Shown here piece after piece: positions 16,140-18,372 of a stretch of 18,372 nucleotides of DNA. The first letter of the stretch is position 1. Each line of letters starts with the position of its first letter. Source of the DNA: Asterionellopsis glacialis (Eukaryota > Bacillariophyta > Plagiogrammaphyceae > Rhaphoneidales > Asterionellopsidaceae); the NCBI GenBank assembly GCA_014885115.2, contig WKLE02002200.1:1-18372 (forward strand). The letters run 5' to 3'. A model generated the notes under the pieces. That model worked only from the letters and a program-made list of their open reading frames with translations. It was not told the DNA's origin and did not search any database. The position numbers and the translations under genes are program-made.

Positions 16140-18372
16140 TTAAAATTCATCAATCCATTCTATTCTTGGTTTAACAACAAAAACCTTGGACTTATCATCA
16201 TTGTTACTTTCAATAGTTTTGGATATAATATAACATAAGCAGGTGCCAGTATGTCTTCTATCTTGATCATAATATATATCCATTCTCCACATGCACTGCA
16301 TTCCATCTGTGCACTATTTAAAAGCACCATGTGTTCTTCAACTGCTTTAGTAGAACAAGTTGCTATGGCATAAATACCAGCATTGTAACCTCGTTAGTCC
16401 CATGTGGGAACTTCAACAAACACCACAACTTGGCTATCCTCCTATAAACCATTTGGCTAGTTTGATAATAACAAAAATCATGCCAGGATCTTTGTGAGCC
16501 ATAGGATGGATGTGCTCAAAATAAAATTCCATCAAGAATATTAATTTTGGTCCCAATTGTGACAGACCTGCCTACAACATCTTGTAACACCTCTTCTCCA
16601 ATATGTGTGACTAAAGCAGAATAAAAAAAAATGGTTTATGAAACCCAAAATTTGTAGTATACTGCAGTGTGTTTTTGTCATCATTATGAATAACGTTCAG
16701 TGTGCATTTAGTGCCAGCAAAGGTACTAGGACTTTTTTGGGAACTTTCAAACTGAATTTTGTTTTCATTCACATAGTATTTAGCAAGGTCCAGTAGGCAT
16801 TTTTATAATATTGTACTGCTGTTTGCTCTGCTAGAACATCACAACGTCTTTGTGTTGTTCTGGCCAGCTTCTTTGTGTTGTCAATATGATGTTTTTAATT
16901 CCTTGCACTGTTATGTTTTCTGGACTACCAAAATGTAAAATGTAATCCACAATATGACGTGTTTGATGAAACTTGGTTGTCTTAAGGCCTAAATTTTCTG
17001 TGCGTTGTACAGTTCTTTTGTAATTTTTCATCAATGTAACAAATGTTTCTTTGTATGCAGGCAATGTGTTCAGATTCTTTTTCCTGTACTTCTTCCAAGC
17101 TTTGCAAGCCAGTAGTTGCTCAAACTGATGAATGTAGTCAGTAATCTCATCATGTTTGTTGTTGCCAACTCTTTTGAGAAAACAAGCTTTGCCGGCATGG
17201 GTTTGCCAGGTAATAACATATGCAAGCATTAGACCTGCATATTCAGTTGCTTATATATATTTTTTGAAGTCATTGAGGTGAAGCCTTTGTTGAAGGTGAC
17301 AATAGGCATATCTCTATCACTTTGATGCTGGCATGCTTTGGAGACCATGTCAAGAATGTCATCAAAGGTTTTAGAATTTTGTCCATTGCCTAATACCTTT
17401 TCATTAAAATGCAATATAGCCATTTTGTCTAAACCCAAATTTTTCCAATGTTAAATCTCAGGTGGAGAAGCCAAACTAATACCACCTGCATTATTGCACA
17501 TATCAATGTCATCAAAAACATTGTTACACATTTGTAATGTGACATGTATTTGAGTTCCTCATCAGTAGCATTAAAGAAATCAATACTCTGCCTATAGGCG
17601 CACTCCAAATCAGTTCTGTCAGCATCTTCAGTCAAACATTTGCAGTCTCTGCATAAACTAGTCACATGCCATGAATGGGAGGCATATCTGGAACACAAAT
17701 GATTGGCACCTTCACAGTCACCAATTACACGTACTAATTTTAGTTTGAGATGCATATTATGGTTTGCATGATCACCTATGATCAAATCACATATGTAACT
17801 TACATCTTTTTGAACTGCAATCAAGTCTTTTAGTAGCAATCTTAGTGCACAATGATAGTTACGACCCTTCAAAGCATCTATTCCTTTATCCTTATCAGTC
17901 ATATTGTCAACAGGCCTTTTGACATATCCTAAAGGTCTCCAACAAGCAAGGGATTGATTACGAGTCTCTCTATTAAAGATTGATAAAGAGAACATAACAG
18001 GCTCTAAGGAGGCATTTGTAAAGTTGCCAAGATTAGTACCATCAATGTACATCACAATGCCAACAAAAACATCCTTTGGCCCAATGCAGGTTTCGTTTTA
18101 ATGGAATTGCAACAAACAGTACCTGTATGCAATTTATCCACTTCAAGGGTATCAAGGCTATACTTGTCTTACAATTTTACAGGATTGTCAGGTTGAATGA
18201 CTAAATTTTCTGGTGACAGAAGTCTTTCATCATTCAACAAGGATGCAAGCATTGCCTTGAACTTAAAAACTGGTAAAGACTCAAATCCTTTACCTTCCAG
18301 TTGATAAGGGACGTATGGAGGTTTCATAGACGAAGTTTTGAAATGCTTTTCAAGATCACTCATAATTTTTTC
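16140..18372 (-). pseudogene. Plavaka/CACTA-like DDE transposase, frameshifted, N-terminus outside window
   Basis: Successive minus-strand frames make one protein. First FPVFKFK-like and LLNDERLLSPENLV blocks (18169-18363), then KYSLDTLEVDKLHTG up to about 18090. Next MYIDGTNLGNFTNASLEPV and FSLSIFNRETRNQSLACWRPLGYV, with Asp at 18041-18043. RVIGDCEGANHLCSRY follows, with Asp at 17717-17719, and CRDCKC after it. The frame shifts near 17500, 17430 and 17229 into GLKTTKFHQTRHIVDYILHFG, ending at 16831. Decayed C-terminal blocks AHPSYGSQRSWHDF and VFVVKPRIEWIDEF lead to a TAA at 16140-16142. The DGT...SLGIFNR...LGY and GDxEGxxxLCxRY pattern is that of Plavaka/CACTA-like transposases common in protist and fungal genomes. 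The third acidic residue is not evident. At least four frameshifts make it inactive. Confidence 0.75.

Larger units (their letters stand above)
15600..18372. mobile_element. Putative two-gene DNA transposon, partial
   Basis: A plus-strand ORF and a minus-strand DDE transposase meet tail to tail with stops at 16118 and 16140. Compact convergent coding with no other sequence between suggests one mobile unit. The left end seems cut by the LTR fragment at 15599 and the right end lies outside the window. No terminal inverted repeats or target duplication can be seen. Joint membership is an inference from spacing alone. Confidence 0.4.

Noticed and set aside
15833..16153. Minus-strand Phe-rich frame that looks like a membrane protein
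   Set aside because: The hydrophobic runs are the antisense of the lysine-rich tail of the 15630-16118 ORF.
1..18372. Endogenous virus, defence island or metabolic cluster
   Set aside because: Every recognisable domain belongs to a retrotransposon or DNA transposon family; no capsid, packaging, nuclease-defence or enzyme set was found.

Overview
This 18.4 kb window appears to contain no host gene. It is a dense, layered deposit of decayed eukaryotic transposable elements. The lineage is inferred from element type, not from a host marker. The Ty1/copia pol fragments resemble the diatom CoDi style (protease VDNCAT, integrase SADQL and HADNGRF, RT YVDDGIIFG). They sit with Ty3/gypsy gags, a LINE-like tail with RNase H, and a Plavaka/CACTA-like DNA transposase, all AT-rich with many frameshifts. 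A stramenopile, most likely a diatom with a repeat-rich genome, is the best guess, with moderate to low confidence.

Layout. (1) 1-~4100, minus: copia element 1, with the start of its 3' LTR (271 down to the window edge), a polypurine tract, RNase H, RT, integrase and protease remnants, broken into at least five frames and cut at its 5' side. (2) ~4120-6650, plus: the 3' part of a LINE-like element (post-RT linker, RNase H, CCHC-like finger, C-terminal domain, short 3' tail) without its RT. (3) 6846-8694, minus: gypsy element 1, consisting of a candidate 5' LTR, a nearly whole gag with an 84-bp in-frame tandem duplication, and a protease fragment. (4) ~8700-9224, minus: a copia RT C-terminal fragment. 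(5) 9225-~11342, plus: gypsy element 2, with a 5' LTR, gag and RT that ends just after a mutated YIDN motif; its protease is missing. (6) ~11343-15460, minus: copia element 2, running from gag to the start of RT, with its integrase inactivated by D to N. (7) 15481-15599: a second copy of the gypsy-2-type LTR end in inverse orientation. (8) 15630-16118, plus: an intact 162-codon ORF with an H...D motif and a lysine-rich tail. (9) 16140 to the window end, minus: a frameshifted DDE transposase of the Plavaka/CACTA type.

How it fits together. Fragment (4) carries the copia RT C-terminus in the orientation and relative position expected for copia 2, so gypsy 2 probably inserted into copia 2. One later deletion could then have removed both the gypsy 3' half and the middle of the copia RT. 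Gypsy 1 inserted nearby in the opposite orientation. The least explained part is the right end. There a small intact ORF and a decayed transposase converge tail to tail with 21 bp between their stops, which suggests one two-gene DNA transposon. Nothing here looks like a new defence or metabolic system.
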